Positions 40,870-48,096 of a stretch of 48,096 nt of DNA are shown piece after piece (the first letter of the stretch is position 1; every line of letters begins with the position of its first letter). A model generated the notes under the pieces. That model searched no databases. It saw nothing but the letters and a program-made list of their open reading frames with translations, and was not told the origin of the DNA. The translations under genes and the position numbers were made by a program. Source of the stretch: Thalassobius sp050633445 (GTDB lineage Bacteria; Pseudomonadota; Alphaproteobacteria; Rhodobacterales; Rhodobacteraceae); contig JBOEGN010000080.1 of assembly GCA_050633445.1 (NCBI GenBank), forward strand, positions 1 to 48,096, written 5' to 3'.

Positions 40870-42342
40870 ATGCCCGCACTTTGGCTTTTTCTGATTGTCG
40901 CCGCTCTGTCCGTCGTCGGTTACGTGGTCAGTCGCATCCGTGCGCTGAGATCCGTAAACGGAGACAGCAGAGCCCTGCACTCCCTACCCAAATACTATGG
41001 TCTGAACGCCGTCGTTTTCACGGCGGTTCCGTCGCTTTTGGTGATGGCTATCTGGCTGCTGGCGCAACCGATGGTGATCAACTCTTCGGTGTCGAAATTG
41101 ATCCCCGAAGCCGCCGTGGCCGAGGGCTCCTCGCTGGATCTGGTGATGTCGGATGTCCGCCGCGTTGCGGACGGGCTGGACCAGGCCGTAGCCCAGGGCG
41201 CCATGACCGAGGCCGAGGCAGGCAAACTGCGGGCCTCGCTGTCGGACGTACGTGGCCGTTTGGCCGAGATCGGCGTCGCCCTTGGCTCTGATGTGCGCCC
41301 CGAGGTACTGGGCGCCGCCCAAGAATACCGCACGCTGACCGCCGCCGGGAACACCTATAAAACAATCCTGGTGCTGATCGCTGCGATTGCCGGGTTCTTG
41401 TGGGCTGTCTACAAATCCAATGGCGAATTCCGGGCCCGGAACGTGGTGGAAAATGCCATCATGGTGCTGCTGGTGGGCGCCGCGTCGCTTGCCATTCTGA
41501 CGACTTTGGGCATCGTTCTTTCGATGGTGTTCGAGACCAAGAATTTCTTTGGTCTGCATGACTGGAAGGACTTCTTCTTTGGCGCGACCTGGGCCCCCAA
41601 CTTCCGCGGAGACTCGGAGTTGTCGATCCTGCCACTTTTGTGGGGCACGCTGTATATCTCGGTGATTGCGCTGCTGGTGGCTGTGCCAATCGGGCTGTTT
41701 GCCGCGATCTATCTGTCCGAATATGCCGGACCGAAAACCCGTAGCTTTGCCAAGCCGCTGCTGGAAATTCTGGCCGGTATCCCGACCATCGTTTACGGCC
41801 TGTTTGCCCTGCTGACCGTTGGCCCGATACTGCTGCGCCTGTTCGGAGAGAACGGCACCCTGGGTGTCGACTGGATGACCGGTGCAACCAGTGTTCTGAC
41901 CGCCGGTGTAGTGATGGGTATCATGCTGATCCCCTTCGTAAGCTCGCTGTCCGATGACATTATCAACGCTGTGCCGCAATCCATGCGGGATGGCAGCCTG
42001 GGTCTGGGCGCCACCCCGTCCGAGACCATCCGCCAAGTTGTTGTTCCCGCAGCCCTGCCGGGCATCGTGGGGGCGATCCTTCTGGCCGCCAGCCGCGCCA
42101 TCGGTGAAACGATGATCGTGGTGATGGGGGCAGGGGCCATTGCCAAATTCTCGGGCAACCCCTTGGAGAGCATGACCACAATCACCACCCGTATCGTCAG
42201 TCAGCTGACCGGGGATGGTGATTTCTCTAGCCCTGAAACGCTGGTGGCATTTGCCCTTGGCCTGACACTCTTTGTTCTGACGTTGGGACTGAACGTTCTG
42301 GCGCTGTATATCGTGCGCAAATACCGGGAGCAGTACGAATGA
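40870..42342 (+). CDS. pstC: phosphate ABC transporter permease PstC (long form)
   Basis: 490 residues, well above the E. coli PstC (about 320). The extra N-terminal 220 residues hold two or three membrane segments and a soluble stretch (LVMSDVRRVADGLDQAVAQG, helical and charged). The C-terminal half is the standard permease with SILPLLWGTLYISVIALLVA, LEILAGIPTIVYGLFALLTV and the EAA-like loop LGATPSETIRQVVVPAALPG. The extended form is common in alphaproteobacteria and may contact PhoR or PhoU; that is inference. The stop overlaps pstA by four bases. Confidence 0.92.
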   Translation: MPALWLFLIVAALSVVGYVVSRIRALRSVNGDSRALHSLPKYYGLNAVVFTAVPSLLVMAIWLLAQPMVINSSVSKLIPEAAVAEGSSLDLVMSDVRRVADGLDQAVAQGAMTEAEAGKLRASLSDVRGRLAEIGVALGSDVRPEVLGAAQEYRTLTAAGNTYKTILVLIAAIAGFLWAVYKSNGEFRARNVVENAIMVLLVGAASLAILTTLGIVLSMVFETKNFFGLHDWKDFFFGATWAPNFRGDSELSILPLLWGTLYISVIALLVAVPIGLFAAIYLSEYAGPKTRSFAKPLLEILAGIPTIVYGLFALLTVGPILLRLFGENGTLGVDWMTGATSVLTAGVVMGIMLIPFVSSLSDDIINAVPQSMRDGSLGLGATPSETIRQVVVPAALPGIVGAILLAASRAIGETMIVVMGAGAIAKFSGNPLESMTTITTRIVSQLTGDGDFSSPETLVAFALGLTLFVLTLGLNVLALYIVRKYREQYE

Positions 42343-43661
42343 CCGACGCAACCACCTCGCTTCTCGTCCCGGACAACCGCACCAAAAAGCGGAACGCGGC
42401 CGAAGGACGGTTCAAACTTTACGGAATGGCCGCCATCGGTGTTGGCCTTGCCATGCTGATCTTGCTGGTTGTCACCATTGTGGGCAACGGCATGGGCGCT
42501 TTCCAGCAGACCTTTGTCACCCTGAATGTTGAGCTGCTGGAAAGCAAACTGGACAAGAAGGGCAACCGCGACATTGCTGATATCAAGAAGGTTTCGACCT
42601 TTGGCTATGCGCCTCTGATGAAGAATGCCCTTGCGGCTTCGGTTGAAAAGCATGGGATCGAAACCCAGCTGAAGACCAAGGATCAGGCCAAGCTGCTGTC
42701 GAAATCTGCGGCGGCTCAGCTGCGGAACTATGTCGTTGAGAACCCAGAGCAGATCGGCAAGACAATCGAGTTCACCTTTCTGGCCAACAGCCGCGTGGAT
42801 GGATACCTGAAGGGGCGTGTCAGCCGCGAAAGCATCGCCAATGACAAGAACATCAACGCTGCCCAACTGGATCTGGTGGACGCGCTGAAACAGGTCGGTG
42901 TCATCGAGAAACGCTTTAACGCGGATTTCTTGCTTGGTGCTGATGCCTCGGATCAGCGGCCCGAAGCGGCCGGGATGGGCGTGGCAATGGCTGGTTCGTT
43001 CTTTATGATGCTGGTGGTTCTGGCGCTGTCCCTGCCCATCGGTGTCGCGGCCTCGATCTACCTTGAAGAATTCGCGCCCAAAAACTGGCTGACGGATATC
43101 ATCGAGGTGAATATCTCGAACCTGGCTGCCGTGCCGTCCATTGTGTTCGGTATTCTGGGTCTGGCTGTGTTCATCAACTATATGCATCTGCCGATGTCTG
43201 CCCCGCTGGTGGGCGGGCTGGTTCTGACGCTGATGACGTTGCCAACGATCATCATCTCGACCCGCGCCGCGCTGAAATCGGTTCCACCGTCGATCCGCGA
43301 TGCGGCGCTGGGGATCGGGGCCTCGAAGATGCAGTCAGTTTTCCACCATGTGCTGCCGCTGGCCGCGCCGGGGATCCTGACGGGCACCATTATCGGTCTG
43401 GCGCAGGCTTTGGGGGAAACTGCCCCGTTGCTGCTGATCGGTATGGTGGGCTTTATTGCCTCGAACGCACCGGGCGGTGTCACCGAAGGTCTGATGTCGC
43501 CGAACTCGGCCATGCCGGCCCAAATCTACGAGTGGGCCAAACGGGCCGACCCCGCGTTCTATGAACGCGCCTGGGGTGGGATTATCATCCTGCTTGTTTT
43601 CCTTGTCACAATGAACACCATCGCCGTCATCCTGCGCCGCCGCTTCGAGCGCCGCTGGTAA
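42339..43661 (+). CDS. pstA: phosphate ABC transporter permease PstA (long form)
   Basis: 440 residues, again longer than E. coli PstA (about 296). After a first membrane helix (about 28-50) comes a long insert, probably periplasmic (residues 55-205, with FTFLANSRVDGYLKGRVSRE), and then the PstA permease domain: EEFAPKNWLTDIIEVNISNL, AVPSIVFGILGLAVF and ALGIGASKMQSVFHHVLPLA. The start overlaps pstC (ATGA). It forms the phosphate channel with PstC. Confidence 0.92.
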   Translation: MTDATTSLLVPDNRTKKRNAAEGRFKLYGMAAIGVGLAMLILLVVTIVGNGMGAFQQTFVTLNVELLESKLDKKGNRDIADIKKVSTFGYAPLMKNALAASVEKHGIETQLKTKDQAKLLSKSAAAQLRNYVVENPEQIGKTIEFTFLANSRVDGYLKGRVSRESIANDKNINAAQLDLVDALKQVGVIEKRFNADFLLGADASDQRPEAAGMGVAMAGSFFMMLVVLALSLPIGVAASIYLEEFAPKNWLTDIIEVNISNLAAVPSIVFGILGLAVFINYMHLPMSAPLVGGLVLTLMTLPTIIISTRAALKSVPPSIRDAALGIGASKMQSVFHHVLPLAAPGILTGTIIGLAQALGETAPLLLIGMVGFIASNAPGGVTEGLMSPNSAMPAQIYEWAKRADPAFYERAWGGIIILLVFLVTMNTIAVILRRRFERRW

Positions 43662-43676
43662 GCCGAGGGGGCAAAT

Positions 43677-44477
43677 ATGTACGACGCACCTACTAGCCTG
43701 GAGAAGACCGTGGACCAGAAGAATATTAAGATCGCCGCCAAGGATTGTCAGGTCTATTACGGTGAGAACCACGCCATCAAGGACGTGAACGTGGACCTCC
43801 TGGACAAGACCGTGACTGCCTTTATCGGCCCGTCGGGCTGTGGCAAGTCCACCTTCTTGCGCTGCCTGAACCGGATGAACGACACCATTGATGTGTGCCG
43901 CGTCGAAGGTGACATCCTGCTGGACAGCGAAGATATCTATGACCCCAAGGTCGATCCCGTGCAGCTGCGCGCCAAGGTCGGCATGGTGTTCCAGAAACCC
44001 AACCCGTTCCCTAAGTCGATCTATGACAACGTGGCCTATGGTCCGCGTATCCACGGTCTGGCCCGGAACAAAGCCGAGCTGGACGAGATCGTCGAAAAGT
44101 CTCTGCGCCGTGGCGCCATCTGGAACGAGGTCAAAGACCGCCTGGACGCACCGGGCACCGGTCTGTCGGGTGGTCAGCAGCAGCGTCTGTGCATTGCGCG
44201 CGCCGTTGCCACCGAACCCGAGGTTCTGCTGATGGACGAGCCGTGTTCCGCACTGGATCCGATCGCGACCGCTCAGGTCGAGGAACTGATTGACGAACTG
44301 CGTGCGAACTTCTCGGTTGTGATCGTGACCCACTCGATGCAGCAGGCCGCACGTGTCAGCCAGAAAACCGCGTTCTTCCACCTGGGGAACCTGGTCGAGT
44401 ATGGCGATACGACGCAAATTTTTACCAACCCCGTTGACCCCCGGACCGAAAGCTACATCACCGGTCGGATCGGCTAA
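43677..44477 (+). CDS. pstB: phosphate ABC transporter ATP-binding protein PstB
   Basis: 266 residues from ATG 43677, with GAGGGGGC upstream. Walker A GPSGCGKST, signature LSGGQQQR, Walker B VLLMDEPCSALDP and the PstB-specific MVFQKPNPFPKSIYDNVAYG are all present. It drives phosphate uptake and is thought to signal to PhoR through PhoU. It is 15 bp after pstA and 11 bp before phoU. Confidence 0.95.
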   Translation: MYDAPTSLEKTVDQKNIKIAAKDCQVYYGENHAIKDVNVDLLDKTVTAFIGPSGCGKSTFLRCLNRMNDTIDVCRVEGDILLDSEDIYDPKVDPVQLRAKVGMVFQKPNPFPKSIYDNVAYGPRIHGLARNKAELDEIVEKSLRRGAIWNEVKDRLDAPGTGLSGGQQQRLCIARAVATEPEVLLMDEPCSALDPIATAQVEELIDELRANFSVVIVTHSMQQAARVSQKTAFFHLGNLVEYGDTTQIFTNPVDPRTESYITGRIG

Positions 44478-44488
44478 GGAGCCAGAAA

Positions 44489-45205
44489 ATGTCGGATAAA
44501 CACATCGTTTCTGCCTTCGACAGAGACCTCGAAGCCATTCAGGCCCAGATCCTGAAAATGGGTGGTCTTGTCGAAGAAGCGATCCTGGACGCCGCCAAAT
44601 CTCTGGAAGAAAGAGACGAGGAACTGGCCGAACAAGTTCGTAACAGCGACCGCGCCATTGATGATCTGGAAGAACTGATCAACGAAAACTGCGCCAAGCT
44701 GATCGCCCTGCGTGCGCCCACTGCGGTGGATCTGCGGGTCATCCTGACCGTGATGAAGGTCTCTGGAAACCTGGAACGCATCGCGGACTATGCCAAGAAC
44801 ATGGCCAAACGGAATGGTGTTCTTGTGCAGATGTTGCCCATCAACGGTTCATACTCTGCGCTGCGTCGGATGGCGCGCGAAGTGCAGCTGATGCTGAAGG
44901 ACGCGCTGGACGCCTATATCAAACGCGACGCTGAACTGGCCATGGATGTGATCCATCGTGACCGGGATGTTGACCAGATGTATAATGCGCTGTTCCGTGA
45001 ATTCCTGACCTTCATGATGGAAGATCCGCGCAACATCACGCCCTGTATGCACCTGCATTTCATTGCGAAAAACACCGAACGGATGGGCGACCACGTGACC
45101 TCGATCGCCGAGCAGGTGGTGTACCTTGTGACGGGCGATCTGCCCGATGATCTCCGCCCCAAAGGGGATATGACCTCGGTCAATCCCGAACTGGGACAAG
45201 TCTGA
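44489..45205 (+). CDS. phoU: phosphate signalling protein PhoU
   Basis: 238 residues of two similar three-helix PhoU repeats, with the metal-binding E/DxxxD patterns visible as RNSDRAIDDLEELINENCAK in the first half and DVIHRDRDVDQMYNALFREF in the second. HLHFIAKNTERMGDHVTSIA is the signature end. PhoU keeps PhoR silent when phosphate is plentiful and restrains Pst. It is cytoplasmic, between pstB and phoB. Confidence 0.95.
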   Translation: MSDKHIVSAFDRDLEAIQAQILKMGGLVEEAILDAAKSLEERDEELAEQVRNSDRAIDDLEELINENCAKLIALRAPTAVDLRVILTVMKVSGNLERIADYAKNMAKRNGVLVQMLPINGSYSALRRMAREVQLMLKDALDAYIKRDAELAMDVIHRDRDVDQMYNALFREFLTFMMEDPRNITPCMHLHFIAKNTERMGDHVTSIAEQVVYLVTGDLPDDLRPKGDMTSVNPELGQV

Positions 45206-45219
45206 ACTGAGAAACGCTG

Positions 45220-45912
45220 ATGTCCGCACAAACGCAACCCACCGTTCTGATCGTCGAAGACGAGCCCGCTCAACGCGAAGTTCTGGCCTATAACCTGGAA
45301 GCCGAAGGGTTCCGCGTTGTCAAAGCCGAAAACGGCGAAGAAGGCCTGATCATGGTGGACGAAGAGTCCCCCGATATCATTGTTCTGGACTGGATGCTGC
45401 CGAATGTCTCGGGGATCGAAGTCTGTCGGCGGCTCAAAACCAGAACCGAGACCCGCACGATCCCGATCCTGATGCTGTCCGCCCGGTCCGAAGAGGTGGA
45501 CAAGGTGCGCGGGTTGGAAACCGGGGCCGATGACTATGTGGTCAAACCGTATTCGGTGATCGAGCTGATGGCCCGCGTGCGCGCGCAATTGCGCCGTACG
45601 CGTCCTGCTACGGTTGGCGAACGTCTGGAGTACGAGGACATCGTCCTAGACGCGGAAACCCATCGCGTGACCCGTGACGGCGACGCTTTGAAACTGGGCC
45701 CGACGGAATTTCGTCTGCTGTCCACCTTCATGGAAAAACCCGGGCGGGTCTGGAGCCGCGAGCAATTGCTGGATCGGGTCTGGGGCAGGGACATCTATGT
45801 CGACACCCGCACGGTGGACGTCCATATCGGCCGGTTGCGCAAGGCGCTTACGCGATTTGGCGGCTCGGATCCGCTGCGCACGGTGCGCGGGGCAGGGTAC
45901 GCGCTGGGGTAA
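45220..45912 (+). CDS. phoB: phosphate-regulon response regulator PhoB
   Basis: 230 residues. The receiver domain has the acidic pair in VEDEPAQ, phospho-acceptor Asp in IIVLDWMLPN and Lys in VVKPYS. The C-terminal winged helix of OmpR/PhoB type reads LGPTEFRLLSTFMEKPGRVW and DVHIGRLRKALTRFGGSDPL. It binds Pho boxes such as the one before pstS. Its TAA directly abuts the stop codon of the converging LysR gene with no base between. Confidence 0.95.
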   Translation: MSAQTQPTVLIVEDEPAQREVLAYNLEAEGFRVVKAENGEEGLIMVDEESPDIIVLDWMLPNVSGIEVCRRLKTRTETRTIPILMLSARSEEVDKVRGLETGADDYVVKPYSVIELMARVRAQLRRTRPATVGERLEYEDIVLDAETHRVTRDGDALKLGPTEFRLLSTFMEKPGRVWSREQLLDRVWGRDIYVDTRTVDVHIGRLRKALTRFGGSDPLRTVRGAGYALG

Positions 45913-46821
45913 CTAGCGCGGCAGCCCGTCCTCGGTTTCGGCCTGCGTGGCCAACCAGTCACGAAACAGGCGCAACGCCTGCTTTCGGGCCTTGTCCTTG
46001 GGCCAAACCAGATAATAGCTGCCCAGCGTGCGCGTCGCAGCGCCATAGGCCGGCACCAGACGGCCGCTTTGCAGCTCCGACTGCGCCAGATAGTCGGGCA
46101 ACAAGGCGATCCCCAACCCATGTATCGCCGCTTGCATGATCGTCGAAAACTGATCGTAAATCGTACCGTTCAGCTTGTCTGGCTGGACACCAAAGGAGGA
46201 CAGCCACAGCCTCCAGGCCTCGGGGCGCGTTTGGATTTGCAGGAGGGGATAATCCAGCAAATCCCTGGGATGAGCGATGGACTGTCCAGCGATCAAGTCG
46301 GGCGCGCAGACAGGCAGAACATGCTCTGACATAAGCTTTAAACTTTCGGTTCCCGGCCACCCACCGGACCCATAATGTATTGCAGCATCAAAGGGTTCTG
46401 CGGCGAAGTTCACGCTTTCAAGCCGGGTGGACATGTTGATCGTCACCTCAGGGTGAAGCTGTGAAAAGGCCGACAACCGCGGCACCAGCCAGCGCATACC
46501 AAAGGTCGGGAGAATCGCCAGATTCAGGCTTCCACCTTCGGGGTTAACACGCAGGTTCAGGCTGGCCTGCGCGATCTGTTGCAAGGCCGCGCGTACATCC
46601 TGAACATAATCCTGCGCTGCTGGTGTCAACGACATCCTTTTGCGTTCGCGAACGATCAGGTCAGCCTCCAGATAAGCCTCTAACGACTGGAGCTGACGGC
46701 TAACTGCGCTTTGCGTTTGGTTCAGCTCCTCTGCCACTGCGGTTGCGGAGCCAAGGCGGTCTAAAGCTTCGAGCGCGCGAAGGGAGGCAATTGTTGGCAG
46801 CAGGCGTCGAGAGATGCTCAT
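45913..46821 (-). CDS. LysR-type regulator, probable GcdR of glutaryl-CoA dehydrogenase
   Basis: 302 residues. The helix-turn-helix SATAVAEELNQTQSAVSRQL is followed by a LysR effector domain of the GcvA-like type (LNLAILPTFGMRWLVPRLSA, FDAAIHYGSGGWPG). It is divergent from the glutaryl-CoA dehydrogenase gene with a 106-bp spacer, the arrangement in which such regulators (named GcdR in pseudomonads) control gcdH. The inducer would be glutarate or a related acid; this is inferred from context. Confidence 0.85.
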   Translation of the reverse strand: MSISRRLLPTIASLRALEALDRLGSATAVAEELNQTQSAVSRQLQSLEAYLEADLIVRERKRMSLTPAAQDYVQDVRAALQQIAQASLNLRVNPEGGSLNLAILPTFGMRWLVPRLSAFSQLHPEVTINMSTRLESVNFAAEPFDAAIHYGSGGWPGTESLKLMSEHVLPVCAPDLIAGQSIAHPRDLLDYPLLQIQTRPEAWRLWLSSFGVQPDKLNGTIYDQFSTIMQAAIHGLGIALLPDYLAQSELQSGRLVPAYGAATRTLGSYYLVWPKDKARKQALRLFRDWLATQAETEDGLPR

Positions 46822-46927
46822 GTATGCGCTTTACTCATGAAGTCATGTCAATGTTTCGCTGTTTTTGGCGGAATTCGCTCTGTATTGTCAACCTCAACGC
46901 ATATTCATCAAGATACAGGACGGAACA

Positions 46928-48096
46928 ATGGCTGATAAACCCACCCTGCGCGCAAAAGATGCTCCTGATTTGCATGGTTTTGTCTGGGACGATCCCTTCA
47001 AGATGGACGATCAACTGCAAGAAGACGAACGCATGATCCGCGACAGTGCTGCGGCTTATTGCGCTGAAAAACTGCAACCGCGCGTGTTGGAGGCGTTCCA
47101 GAACGAACAGACCGACCCCGAAATCTTCCGTGAAATGGGCGAGATGGGCCTGCTGGGCACCACCATCCCCGAGGAATATGGCGGGCTTGGCTCGGGCTAT
47201 GTGTCCTACGGCCTGGTCGCCCGCGAGGTCGAGCGTGTGGACAGCGGGTATCGCTCGATGATGTCAGTGCAAAGCTCGCTGGTGATGTACCCGATCTATG
47301 CCTATGGCTCTGAGGAACAACGGAAAAAATACCTGCCCAAACTGTCCAGCGGTGAATGGATCGGCTGTTTTGGCCTGACCGAACCCGACGCCGGCAGTGA
47401 CCCGGCCGGCATGAAAACCCGCGCAACCAAGACCGAGGGCGGCTATGTCCTGAACGGCTCGAAAATGTGGATCTCGAACAGCCCAATTGCGGATGTGTTC
47501 GTCGTCTGGGCCAAATCCGAAGCACATGGCGGCAAAATCCGTGGCTTTGTTCTGGATAAGGGCCTGAAGGGGCTGAGCGCGCCGAAGATCGAGAAGAAAA
47601 TGTCGCTGCGTGCCTCGATCACCGGGGAAATCGTGCTGGATAATGTCGAAGTGGGCGAGGACGCTCTGCTGCCCCATGTCGAAGGCCTGAAAGGCCCGTT
47701 CGGCTGTCTGAACCGTGCACGTTACGGTATCAGCTGGGGTGTGCTGGGCGCTGCGGAATGGTGCTGGCATGCTGCCCGTCAATATGGCTTGGATCGCCAT
47801 CAGTTCAAACGTCCGCTGGCAGCAACGCAGCTGTACCAGAAAAAACTGGCAGACATGCAAACCGAGATCGCATTGGGGATGCAAGCCAGCCTGCGCGTTG
47901 GTCGCCTGATGGATAAAGCCGACGCTGCGCCCGAGATGATCTCGATCGTCAAACGCAATAACTGCGGTAAGGCGCTGGATATTGCACGGATGGCCCGTGA
48001 TATGCACGGCGGTAACGGTATCAGCCTGGAGTTCGGCGTGATCCGTCACATGGTGAACCTGGAAACGGTGAATACCTATGAGGGCGCGCATGATGT
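46928..48096 (+). CDS. gcdH: glutaryl-CoA dehydrogenase (right end missing)
   Basis: Begins at ATG 46928 (MADKPTLRAKDAPDLHGFVW) and is still open at the window edge, 389 full codons; the family is about 405 residues, so some 15 are lost. Acyl-CoA dehydrogenase motifs are clear: CFGLTEPDAGSDPAG and WISNSPIADVFVVWAK for FAD, RHQFKRPLAATQL, and the catalytic Glu in TYEGAHD at the very end. The Arg in SGYRSMMSVQSSL is the glutaryl carboxylate ligand that sets this enzyme apart. It oxidises and decarboxylates glutaryl-CoA to crotonyl-CoA in lysine and tryptophan breakdown. Confidence 0.93.
   Translation, partial: MADKPTLRAKDAPDLHGFVWDDPFKMDDQLQEDERMIRDSAAAYCAEKLQPRVLEAFQNEQTDPEIFREMGEMGLLGTTIPEEYGGLGSGYVSYGLVAREVERVDSGYRSMMSVQSSLVMYPIYAYGSEEQRKKYLPKLSSGEWIGCFGLTEPDAGSDPAGMKTRATKTEGGYVLNGSKMWISNSPIADVFVVWAKSEAHGGKIRGFVLDKGLKGLSAPKIEKKMSLRASITGEIVLDNVEVGEDALLPHVEGLKGPFGCLNRARYGISWGVLGAAEWCWHAARQYGLDRHQFKRPLAATQLYQKKLADMQTEIALGMQASLRVGRLMDKADAAPEMISIVKRNNCGKALDIARMARDMHGGNGISLEFGVIRHMVNLETVNTYEGAHD

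Noticed and set aside
1..48096. CRISPR arrays or intact insertion sequences
   Set aside because: No regularly spaced direct repeats and no transposase gene were seen anywhere in the window.

Overview
This window looks like part of the chromosome of a Roseobacter-group alphaproteobacterium (Rhodobacterales). The pointers are the gene content and style: a PAS_5-family protein, invasion-associated locus B protein, class II DAHP synthase, long PstC/PstA permeases, a Liv transporter with a GlxA-type regulator, and GC-rich codon use. This is inference from family knowledge; no species can be named.

Layout. 1-3700 is a decayed integration site: an intact tRNA-Val(CAC), the C-terminal stump of a tyrosine integrase, a fragment of an unknown, probably phage protein, a complete holin/endolysin/unimolecular-spanin lysis cassette, and a hicAB toxin-antitoxin pair in which both genes are broken. 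About 900 bp without a recognisable gene follow. 3698-5806 is a lone Tat-exported multicopper oxidase.

6170-11050 is the most interesting block: a guanidine-I (ykkC) riboswitch leads an operon of a NitT/TauT-type ABC importer, a ureohydrolase with the features of nickel-dependent guanidine hydrolase (GdmH), a protein with 18 His in its first 36 residues, and a 50-residue secreted/membrane His-rich peptide. It reads as guanidine sensing, import and hydrolysis. The HypA/HypB-like nickel chaperones known beside cyanobacterial gdmH are absent, and the two His-rich genes sit in their place.

11350-15700 holds a dead glutathionyl-hydroquinone reductase gene, an active DODA-type extradiol dioxygenase with a divergent LysR regulator, an LLM flavin oxidoreductase and a class I glutamine amidotransferase. 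15881-18176 is an octaheme cytochrome c of the tetrathionate-reductase family plus a membrane cytochrome b, behind an FNR-like box. 18291-24073 is envelope biology: DUF882 peptidase, L,D-transpeptidase, lpxD, a dedicated ACP and ketoacyl synthase, and IalB. 24074-24517 carries hairpins suggesting small RNAs. Then come a HerA/DUF853 ATPase, the minus-strand livJ-GFHM operon, a PQQ sugar dehydrogenase, a GlxA/AraC regulator, class II DAHP synthase, a PAS_5 protein, and yicC-gmk-gamma carbonic anhydrase.

38330-45912 is a complete phosphate regulon: phoR, pstSCAB, phoU and phoB, with a three-repeat Pho box before pstS and a 16-N assembly gap inside pstS. The window ends with a LysR gene divergent from glutaryl-CoA dehydrogenase, which runs off the right edge.
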